Of a stretch of DNA of 5,105 nt, positions 1 through 5,105 are shown in pieces. Source of the stretch: JALHTG01 sp964528315 (GTDB taxonomy: Archaea > Thermoproteota > Bathyarchaeia > 40CM-2-53-6 > JALHTG01); NCBI GenBank assembly GCA_964528315.1, contig CAZGRO010000091.1, forward strand, positions 1 to 5,105, written 5' to 3'. Position 1 is the stretch's first letter. Each line of letters opens with the position of its first letter. The translations under genes were made by a program, and so were the position numbers. The notes under the pieces were generated by a model. It was not told where the DNA came from. It did not search any database and worked only from the letters and a program-made list of their open reading frames with translations.

Positions 1-48
1 TCCTTCTCCACATCCCATCACCGGACCGATTGAGGCTAGGGACAATGA

Positions 49-62
49 GGGTGATATCACCC
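49..62. promoter_or_regulatory. Perfect 14-bp palindrome, possible operator
   Basis: GGGTGATATCACCC is a perfect inverted repeat with no spacer, followed by more C residues. Symmetry of this length suits a dimeric DNA-binding regulator. It lies more than 300 bp before the first clear gene and inside an open frame at the window edge, so a regulatory role is only possible. It could be a chance palindrome. Confidence 0.25.
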
Positions 63-343
63 CCCTCCCTGCCAACCGTGATTGGGCAGTTTCAGGGCCG
101 TCCCTGGTAATCCGAACTTTGCTTCCGGTTAATCTGCATATGGAAAACCGTTGTTTGGGTACCCGTAACCACTGGCTAGCGGACGTGTTCAGGCCTGCCA
201 ACGTCAAAGCACTGAGGCTCGGTGACAGCGCGCTTTCCAGAGCCCAAGACAGATGAACCGAATAGACTCAACCTCAAAAGGCAAAGAAAAAGTGTTGAAA
301 ACCATTTTGTCTAGTTCTGCGGGATGATGGCGGCTAAGAAACA

Positions 344-350
344 GATATTA
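344..350 (+). promoter_or_regulatory. Possible archaeal TATA-like box before the FAD oxidoreductase
   Basis: An AT-rich GATATTA sits with its centre about 29 bases before the ATG at 376, and there is no Shine-Dalgarno motif before that ATG. This spacing would fit a leaderless archaeal transcript starting at or near the start codon. A second AT-rich stretch (TTTGATTTATG, about 352-363) is closer. Assignment depends on the archaeal origin, which is itself inferred. Confidence 0.25.
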
Positions 351-375
351 GCTTTGATTTATGTGTTAGTCGGCT

Positions 376-2223
376 ATGAGCAATCAGAAGACAAACAAAG
401 CCTTCGCTGAATTTCCGGCAAAGGATAACGCAGCGTCGCCTCTCGTTCGCTCAACCGAGGCTGAGACTGTTGAGAAATACCTGACAGATGAGTCTGTAAT
501 TCTGAAGGGAAGCGCTGATGAGGTCGTATTTCCTGAAACAGAGATTCAGGTCGCAGAGATACTGAAGGAGGCAAATGAGAAGAAGATACAAGTGACCGTC
601 TCTGGCGCGGGAACGGGCATAACTGGATCACGGGTACCTTTCGGCGGAATTGTGCTCTCAACTGAGCATCTAACAAAGGTATCGAAGCGGGACTCACTTC
701 CTTCGACCAGTTTCAAAGATGCGGCCACCGGGATAGAATATGAGTTCTGCGTGGCCAAGAACGAGCATTACGTGATTGCGCCGTCCGCAATATCGATCGA
801 AAGCCTGCAGAAGGCAGTCGAAAGAGAGGGACTATTCTATCCCATCGATCCTACGGAGAAATCGGCATTTCTCGGCGGAACCGTGGCAACAAATGCTTCC
901 GGAGCAAAAACATTCCACTACGGACCAACCAGGGAATGGGTAAGAAGAGCACGTGTGGTTCTGCCTAATGGCGACCTTCTAGACATTAAGAGGGACAGTG
1001 TGTTCGCGAATGATAAAGAGGAGTTTGAGATAGCCCTGACGAATGGCGAAACGGCTCGGTTTCGAACTCCCTCCTACCGCATGCCCAAGGTGAAGAATGC
1101 CGCTGGATTCTTCGCCAAGGAGCGAATGGATCTACTAGATCTGTTCATAGGATGTGAAGGAACACTCGGAGTCTTCACAGAGATAGAGGTTTCCGTCACA
1201 GATAGGCCTGAGAAAATCTTTGAGTGCCTCGCCTACTTCCCCACAACCAATGATGCGATCCTTTTCTGTGATGAAGCACGACAGATCAAGCGGAAAAAGG
1301 AGCCGAATGGGGAGCTTGGTCTTGTGGCCCCACTATCCCTAGAATTCTTCGATCGTTGTTCTCTGGAGATACAGAGGAGCAAGCACCCAGATATCCCTGC
1401 GAATGCCAAAGCAGCCATTCTCTTTGAGCAGGCAATCAGTGAAGAGAAACTGTTCGACTGCCTCTCTCAATGGAATGTTCTGTTTGAACGCCACCATGTA
1501 GTCAACAGTTGGTTTCCTATGGATCAACGCGACAAAGTGAAATTGACCGAAATGAGGCATTCATTGCCTGAGGGAATCAACGACTATGTCCGGTTGAAAG
1601 GCACTCACAAAGTGGCCACAGACATAGCGGTCCCCGCTGACAAGTTCAAGGAAATGACGCGTTTTCACGTGGATGTGGGATTGGAGATGCAGCTAATGAG
1701 AGTCATCAAGGATCTCCGTTTGACCTATGACAAAGGGGTCTTTGAAGGTCTACCGCTGCCAGAGCGAGTGAAGTGTGTGGAGGATCAGACTGGAATCACA
1801 ACTTCAGGCGGAAGTCGCTCAGTGTCCAGCTCAGAAGCAGATTACGATTCATTGGCTGATAGAATTGATGCGATACGTCGCTCCTCGAAGACTGAGGTTG
1901 CTTACGCGATCTTCGGCCACATAGGAGACTATCACCTGCACTTCAACTTCCTTCCCAGTACCGCTGAGGAGTTGGAGCAGATGAAGAAGGCGTCCTATCG
2001 CTTGGCAAAGAAGGGGGTCGAACTTGGCGGAACAATTACTGCCGAACATGGAGTAGGAAAGAAAACGTACGTTGACAACGGAGCTCCGAAACCGTATCTT
2101 GAACTTATGTACGGGCGACAAGGTCTGGAATCTGTCGCTGCAATAAAGACTGCCATTGACTCCAATTGGACTCTCAACCGGGGAAATGTGGTTACCAGCG
2201 AATACTCTAAGCAGAATCCATGA
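376..2223 (+). CDS. FAD-linked D-2-hydroxyacid dehydrogenase (GlcD / D-lactate dehydrogenase family)
   Basis: Predicted flavoprotein of 615 residues that oxidises a D-2-hydroxyacid such as D-lactate to the 2-oxoacid. The N-terminal FAD-binding PCMH domain shows SGAGTGITGS (76-85) followed by RVPFGG, then YPIDPTEKSAFLGG and TNASGAK (155-178), and GCEGTLGV (259-266). The C-terminal FAD-oxidase domain shows GHIGDYHLH (514-522), AEHGVGK (556-562) and LNRGN (600-604). By analogy with D-2-hydroxyglutarate dehydrogenase, H515, H522 and E557 are the likely metal and substrate site. The ATG is secure as the first start after an in-frame TAG at 367-369. No signal peptide, membrane segment, cysteine cluster or fused Fe-S domain is visible, so it is probably cytoplasmic and needs an external electron acceptor. 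An apparent insertion of about 55 residues (436-490) lies between the 'TDIAVP' strand and the GHIGD motif. Its stop overlaps the next ORF as ATGA. The family is confident; the substrate is not. Confidence 0.93.
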   Translation: MSNQKTNKAFAEFPAKDNAASPLVRSTEAETVEKYLTDESVILKGSADEVVFPETEIQVAEILKEANEKKIQVTVSGAGTGITGSRVPFGGIVLSTEHLTKVSKRDSLPSTSFKDAATGIEYEFCVAKNEHYVIAPSAISIESLQKAVEREGLFYPIDPTEKSAFLGGTVATNASGAKTFHYGPTREWVRRARVVLPNGDLLDIKRDSVFANDKEEFEIALTNGETARFRTPSYRMPKVKNAAGFFAKERMDLLDLFIGCEGTLGVFTEIEVSVTDRPEKIFECLAYFPTTNDAILFCDEARQIKRKKEPNGELGLVAPLSLEFFDRCSLEIQRSKHPDIPANAKAAILFEQAISEEKLFDCLSQWNVLFERHHVVNSWFPMDQRDKVKLTEMRHSLPEGINDYVRLKGTHKVATDIAVPADKFKEMTRFHVDVGLEMQLMRVIKDLRLTYDKGVFEGLPLPERVKCVEDQTGITTSGGSRSVSSSEADYDSLADRIDAIRRSSKTEVAYAIFGHIGDYHLHFNFLPSTAEELEQMKKASYRLAKKGVELGGTITAEHGVGKKTYVDNGAPKPYLELMYGRQGLESVAAIKTAIDSNWTLNRGNVVTSEYSKQNP

Positions 2224-2408
2224 GCCATTTGGAACAGACCGACAGGAAATGCTGGATCACATCCCTGCCTATTAGGGTTCCACGGCTGCAGACCGCATTC
2301 TCAAGGTTCGGTCCCAGCATAAACTGTGACACGGCGATGTTGATGCTAGCTTTATTTGGCTATCCGCATCTGTACGATAGGTGGGTCAGAGGAGAGCCAA
2401 TGTGGTGA
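2220..2408 (+). CDS. Possible small protein (62 aa) linking the two dehydrogenase genes
   Basis: I do not recognise this ORF. It starts at an ATG overlapping the stop of the FAD oxidoreductase (ATGA, 2220-2223) and ends at a TGA sharing one base with the ATG of the next gene (TGATG, 2406-2410). It therefore occupies exactly the space between two genes in a layout typical of translational coupling. The product has a basic N-terminal half, two cysteines (11 and 36), and a short hydrophobic patch (AMLMLALFGY, about 39-48) that is too short for a convincing membrane helix. No Shine-Dalgarno motif precedes its start, so translation would depend on reinitiation. It could be a genuine small partner protein, a remnant of a decayed gene, or a chance ORF. 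Confidence 0.35.
   Translation: MSHLEQTDRKCWITSLPIRVPRLQTAFSRFGPSINCDTAMLMLALFGYPHLYDRWVRGEPMW
2390..2396 (+). promoter_or_regulatory. Shine-Dalgarno motif for the Ldh2 gene
   Basis: AGGAGAG lies 11 bases before the ATG at 2408, 8 before the in-frame GTG at 2405 and 5 before the in-frame GTG at 2402. It supports initiation at 2402-2408. It argues against the farther GTG at 2381, which would place the motif inside the coding region. Which of the three adjacent starts is used cannot be settled from sequence alone. Confidence 0.6.
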
Positions 2409-3505
2409 TGAAAGACAAGGTCATAGTTCAGGCCAAGCCTTTGAATGCTTTCTGTGTACAGGTCTTTGAGAAACTCGACGTGTCGAAGGCAGACGCAGTA
2501 ACCACCGCTGAGGTGCTGGTTGAGGCAGATTTGCGGGGAATTGACTCTCACGGCGTAGCCCGGTTGCGACGATACGTGAAGGGTTTGCGGGATGGTGTCA
2601 TGGTGGCTCATCCCAAGGAGGTCGCGGTCAGTGAGACCGCAACCACCGCCTTGATCGATGCGGGTGCAGGACTGGGGCAGCCGGTTAGCCGCAGGGCAAT
2701 GGAAATGTCGATCAAGAAAGCTGAGAAGTACGGCGTCGGATTCGTCACTGTACGCAACTCCAACCACTATGGAATAGCAGGCTACTATGCCATGATGGCG
2801 CTGCAACACGGAATGATCGGAATGTCCATGACGAATGCTGATGTGCTCGTTGTACCAACATTTGGACGCCACGCTGTGTTGGGCACCAACCCCATCGCCG
2901 TGGCAGTACCAGCTGGCAAAGAACGGCCATTTGTTCTAGACATGGCTACCAGCACGGTGCCGCGCGGAAAACTGGAGGTATATGACAGGCAACGAAAGGA
3001 CATGCCGCTGGGATGGGCTACAGATGAAAAAGGCATCACTACAAAGGATGCGCATCAGGTGCTTCAGAACCTAGCGACACGTAGAGGCGGAGGACTGCTG
3101 CCGCTAGGTGGGGCAGGAGAGCTCTTCAGCGGGCATAAAGGATACGGCCTGGCCCTTTTGGTGGATATCCTGAGTGCTGTGTTGCCGGGAGCCGCATATG
3201 CTGACAAGGTCTATCCCAGAACAGCTGACGGAAAACCCCTTCCAGCCAACCTTGGGCATTTCTTTGGCGCCATCAAAGTGGAGGCCTTTCGACCAGTGAG
3301 TGAGTTCAAAGCTGCGATGGATCAACTCATTCTTCGGCTCAAGAACACCCCGAAGGCTGAAGGGGAGAATCGGATCTATATTCACGGCGAAAAGGAGTAT
3401 GAGGAAGCTGAGCGAAGAAGCAAAGAAGGAATTCCTTTGGATGCAACGGTTGAGGCCGACCTGAGAGCGATCGCCCGTGAACTCAATATCAAGTACGATC
3501 TGTAG
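2408..3505 (+). CDS. Ldh2-family L-2-hydroxyacid (malate/L-lactate) dehydrogenase, NAD(P)-dependent
   Basis: A 365-residue member of the Ldh2/MDH2 family (the YlbC/ComC/sulfolactate dehydrogenase group), unrelated in fold to classical Rossmann lactate dehydrogenases. It interconverts an L-2-hydroxyacid and its 2-oxoacid with NAD(P)H in the cytoplasm. Family landmarks appear in order: GIDSHGVARL near 44-53 with DSHG at 46-49, SNHYGIAGYY from 118 (His120 is the likely catalytic base), GTNPIAVAVP from 159, DMATSTVPRGK ending at 188, PLGWATDEKG, LLPLGG, HKGYGLAL from 243, and the C-terminal HGE (326-328) followed by GIPLDATV. Length and motif order match an intact family member. ATG 2408 was chosen because it gives the usual distance to DSHG (45 residues), follows AGGAGAG, and overlaps the upstream TGA. 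GTG at 2402 or 2405 is nearly as good, and an in-frame GTG at 2381 would extend it by nine residues. Exact substrate (lactate, malate, sulfolactate or other) and NAD/NADP preference cannot be read from the motifs. Confidence 0.93.
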   Translation: MKDKVIVQAKPLNAFCVQVFEKLDVSKADAVTTAEVLVEADLRGIDSHGVARLRRYVKGLRDGVMVAHPKEVAVSETATTALIDAGAGLGQPVSRRAMEMSIKKAEKYGVGFVTVRNSNHYGIAGYYAMMALQHGMIGMSMTNADVLVVPTFGRHAVLGTNPIAVAVPAGKERPFVLDMATSTVPRGKLEVYDRQRKDMPLGWATDEKGITTKDAHQVLQNLATRRGGGLLPLGGAGELFSGHKGYGLALLVDILSAVLPGAAYADKVYPRTADGKPLPANLGHFFGAIKVEAFRPVSEFKAAMDQLILRLKNTPKAEGENRIYIHGEKEYEEAERRSKEGIPLDATVEADLRAIARELNIKYDL

Positions 3506-3516
3506 GAGAGCAGGGG
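3504..3516 (+). promoter_or_regulatory. Purine-rich ribosome-binding region before the larA-like gene
   Basis: AGGAG (3504-3508) overlaps the Ldh2 stop codon, and AGGGG follows at 3512-3516. The nearest ATG (3520) opens only a 7-codon frame ending in TAA at 3541-3543. The racemase start at 3536 reads M-I-N-V-P, which resembles LarA N-termini but sits 19 bases past AGGGG, a long spacing. The tiny 3520 frame may be a leader that feeds ribosomes to 3536, or the 3536 start may be used inefficiently. Confidence 0.35.
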
Positions 3517-3535
3517 AAAATGCTCTCTGATCAAG

Positions 3536-4713
3536 ATGATTAACGTGCCCGNNNNNNNNNNNNNNNNNNNNNNNNNNNNNNNNNNNNNNNNNNNNNNNNN
3601 NNNNNNNNNNNNNNNNNNNNNNNNNNNNNNNNNNNNNNNNNNNNNNNNNNNCATCTCCTGATACCGCCTATGCTGGCGGAGCTTGAGCATGCTGGTGTTC
3701 GAGACGAGGACATCGCGTTGTTGTGTGGCGTGGGGATGCATCGTTCGAGCACAACCGAAGAGAAGGTCATCAAGTTGGGGAAGGCTGTGGTTGATCGCTA
3801 TCAAGTTCTTGACAGTGAACCGCAGAACCCTGAGGCGCTTGTGAATCTTGGGACCACTGCTACCGGAATCCCCTTGTCGGTGAACAAGACCGCCTACAAC
3901 GCTGATCTGCTTATGGCCACGGGCATAGTTGAACCGCATCAATATGCGGGCTATTCCGGTGGAGCGAAAACGGTTGCTGTGGGCGCTGCGGGAGAAGCGA
4001 TGATCGAGTACACTCATGGTCCAAAGATGATCGATCATCAGGGCACACGTCTAGGTCGGATCGATGGGAACCCGTTTCAAGAAGCGGTTACTGAGGCTGG
4101 CCGCCGAGCAGGATTGCGATTCATCATAAATGTCGTTATGGATGATAACAAACGCATTCTGGCTGTCCGGGCTGGAGATCCGAGGGAGACCTATCTGGAG
4201 CTCGTGAAGTTTGCTCGAAGCATCTACGAAGTGCCTATTCCTATGCAGTACGATGTGGCAGTGTGCGGAGTAGGCTATCCGAAGGACTCAAACCTCTACC
4301 AAGCGAGCAGAGCACCAAGCTACCTGTTCTTCGCACCAACTCCTGTTCTCAAGCCTGGTGGTATCTTCATCCTTCCTGCTCGCTGTGAGGAGGGTGTCGG
4401 CAAGGGTGTCGGAGAACAACGCTATCTTGAGAAGATGAAGAATGCGAAGGACATACGCTCTCTGTTGGCTGAGCTTCGCCGCACAGGATACCCGCCGGGT
4501 GCTCAACGAGCTTTCGTTATGGCAAAGGTATTGGAGCAGAATGAGGTGATCGTCGTCGGCAGTGAGGATCCACAGGTGGTGCGAGACGCAAAAATGGTGC
4601 CGGCCGACACGATGAAGGAAGCAATCAGAATTGTGACCAAGAGGCTTGGATCAAAACTGAACGTGCTTGTTGTGCCGCACGCGCTACTTACTCTCCCAAT
4701 CGTCCAATCCTAG
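3536..4713 (+). CDS. larA: LarA-family nickel-dependent 2-hydroxyacid racemase (N-terminus interrupted by assembly gap)
   Basis: Predicted lactate racemase or related 2-hydroxyacid racemase/epimerase (DUF2088 plus LarA C-terminal domain). The family uses a covalently bound nickel-pincer nucleotide. The readable part runs from codon CAT at 3652 (H-L-L-I-P-P before the Met at 3670) to the TAG at 4711-4713. Counting from that Met, His24, His90, Lys100 and His116 (codons 3739, 3937, 3967, 4015) match His108, His174, Lys184 and His200 of Lactobacillus plantarum LarA with one constant offset of 84. These are two catalytic histidines, the lysine that anchors the cofactor and a nickel ligand. Further motifs are PHQYAGYSGGAK and NLYQASR. 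The Met at 3670 is internal, because homology continues upstream. The probable start is ATG 3536 (M-I-N-V-P), 30 bases after the Ldh2 stop. Expected length is about 431 residues against 424 for LarA. The 100 Ns do not preserve frame. Cofactor genes larB, larC and larE are not in the window. Substrate is uncertain. Confidence 0.88.
3552..3651. other. Assembly gap of 100 Ns
   Basis: Exactly 100 unknown bases, a conventional placeholder for a gap of unknown length. It falls within the 5' part of the racemase gene. Using the constant 84-residue offset to L. plantarum LarA and a start at 3536, about 218 bases should be missing rather than 100. That estimate assumes an N-terminus of the same length. 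Confidence 0.95.
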
Positions 4714-4787
4714 ATAACGCACATGAAGATGTCTCGGGCGTTCTGCTCTGGAAGCCACCTGACCTGGCAGTGAACGGTAACCGATGC

Positions 4788-4818
4788 GTAATCCTAAAGT
4801 ATCCCGCTACAGGATTGC
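4788..4818. repeat. Inverted repeat upstream of tatA
   Basis: The 120-bp spacer between the racemase and tatA has no convincing gene. It contains arms GTAATCCT (4788-4795) and AGGATTGC (4811-4818), an 8-bp stem with one G-U pair around a 15-base loop. No T-tract follows, so a factor-independent terminator is unlikely. The loop side begins with TAAAGTA, an AT-rich patch about 36 bases before the tatA ATG that could serve as a weak TATA-like element. An operator flanking a promoter is possible, as is coincidence. Confidence 0.3.
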
Positions 4819-4833
4819 CCTACGTGACACGAA

Positions 4834-5105
4834 ATGATAGGTTCGATTGGTGCCGCCGAGTGGCTGTGGATCGCCCTATTCATACTTCTTCTCTTGGTGG
4901 GCTCCAAGAAACTGCCTGAACTGGCGAAAGCACTGGGCAGATCCATGGGCGAATTCGAGAAGGGAAGACGTGAGATCGAAAAAGAGCTCCGCGAAGCAAA
5001 GGCCCCCGCTCAGGATCCGGAGCGAGAGAAACTCGAAAAAGCAGCGCAGGATCTGGGCATCCAGACCGAAGGAAAAACAACCCAACAACTGAAAGAGGAA
5101 ATAGC
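4834..5105 (+). CDS. tatA: TatA-like twin-arginine translocase subunit (3' end beyond window)
   Basis: Start and 90 codons of a Tat (twin-arginine translocation) pore-type subunit, an integral membrane protein that exports folded proteins. A short N-terminus carries Glu9. A single transmembrane helix follows at about 10-22 (WLWIALFILLLLV), then the hinge G23-S-K-K-L-P-E-L and an amphipathic helix (AKALGRSMGEFEKG, 31-44). After that comes a highly charged, probably helical tail. The tail segment after about residue 70 (KAAQDLGIQTEGKT, then QQLKEEIA) resembles archaeal TatA proteins. ATG 4834 is the first start after an in-frame TGA at 4825-4827. No Shine-Dalgarno motif precedes it, so a leaderless transcript is plausible. 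Residue 22 before the hinge glycine is Val, where most TatA proteins have Phe. Glu9 is reminiscent of TatB, but archaea usually have only TatA-type proteins. It is separated from the racemase by 120 bp and is probably not part of the hydroxyacid operon. Confidence 0.87.
   Translation, partial: MIGSIGAAEWLWIALFILLLLVGSKKLPELAKALGRSMGEFEKGRREIEKELREAKAPAQDPEREKLEKAAQDLGIQTEGKTTQQLKEEI

Larger units (their letters stand above)
1..375. other. Left-edge region without a recognised gene
   Basis: No protein family, tRNA or rRNA is recognisable here. On the + strand, the frame starting at position 2 stays open from the window edge to a TGA at 254-256 (84 codons). It could be the 3' end of an upstream gene. 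The opposite strand also has a frame open from about 267 down to position 1, so openness alone does not decide between them. The + translation ends with a stretch resembling 'NVKALRLGDSALSRAQDR', which I cannot assign to a family. From about 257 to 375 the sequence becomes A-rich and more intergenic in character, and should hold the promoter of the FAD oxidoreductase gene. It could equally be non-coding throughout. Confidence 0.35.

Noticed and set aside
100..170. Possible tRNA or structured RNA in the left-edge region
   Set aside because: No T-loop consensus, anticodon stem or acceptor pairing could be found on either strand. The 8-bp GGGTACCC at 157-164 is a short isolated palindrome.
2381..2407. 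Nine-residue N-terminal extension of Ldh2 from GTG 2381
   Set aside because: The Shine-Dalgarno motif at 2390-2396 would lie inside the coding region, and the extension exceeds the usual family N-terminus.
2360..2872. 170-codon ORF on the minus strand
   Set aside because: It lies antisense to the well-supported Ldh2 gene, has no recognisable domain, and is His/Ser/Cys-rich as expected of a shadow frame.
3520..3543. Seven-codon frame after a good purine-rich motif
   Set aside because: It is too short to call a gene. It is mentioned only as a possible leader before the racemase start.
3670..3672. Met at 3670 as the start of the racemase
   Set aside because: Codons from 3652 onward (H-L-L-I-P-P) continue LarA homology upstream, so this Met is internal.
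3382..4038. 218-codon minus-strand ORF across the N run
   Set aside because: It is open only because the Ns cannot contain stops. It overlaps the Ldh2 and LarA coding regions antisense.
4847..5092. 81-codon + strand ORF in another frame over the tatA region
   Set aside because: The frame from 4834 gives a clear TatA with a transmembrane helix and hinge. This one is Ser/Arg-rich and has no family features.

Overview
This window looks like a piece of a draft or metagenome-assembled genome, probably archaeal. It contains a 100-N scaffold gap. The archaeal assignment is an inference. It rests mainly on the TatA homologue at the right edge, whose C-terminal half (an 'LGI..EGKT..QLKEEI'-like segment) resembles archaeal TatA proteins. 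Weaker support comes from the lack of a Shine-Dalgarno motif before the first and last genes. No rRNA, tRNA, CRISPR array or insertion sequence was recognised.

Layout, left to right. Positions 1-375 hold no recognisable gene. This stretch has uninterrupted reading frames reaching the left edge on both strands, and a perfect 14-bp palindrome at 49-62. Then three clear enzyme genes follow on the + strand. The first is a 615-aa GlcD/D-lactate-dehydrogenase-type FAD oxidoreductase (376-2223). The second is an Ldh2-family NAD(P)-dependent L-2-hydroxyacid dehydrogenase (2408-3505). The third is a LarA-family nickel-dependent 2-hydroxyacid racemase (about 3536-4713), whose N-terminal part is mostly lost in the gap. 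A possible 62-codon ORF (2220-2408) fills the space between the first two genes exactly: it overlaps the upstream stop as ATGA and the downstream start as TGATG. After a 120-bp spacer, a TatA-like translocase gene begins at 4834 and runs off the right edge.

How the genes fit together (inference from family functions and a tight same-strand layout): the FAD enzyme should oxidise a D-2-hydroxyacid to the 2-oxoacid and pass electrons to a quinone, ferredoxin, flavoprotein or other acceptor. The Ldh2 enzyme should interconvert the L-enantiomer and the 2-oxoacid with NAD(P)H. The LarA homologue should interconvert the D and L forms. Together they form a compact module able to use or rebalance both stereoisomers of one 2-hydroxyacid. 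Lactate is the default guess, but malate or another 2-hydroxyacid is possible. The tatA gene is probably a separate transcription unit.
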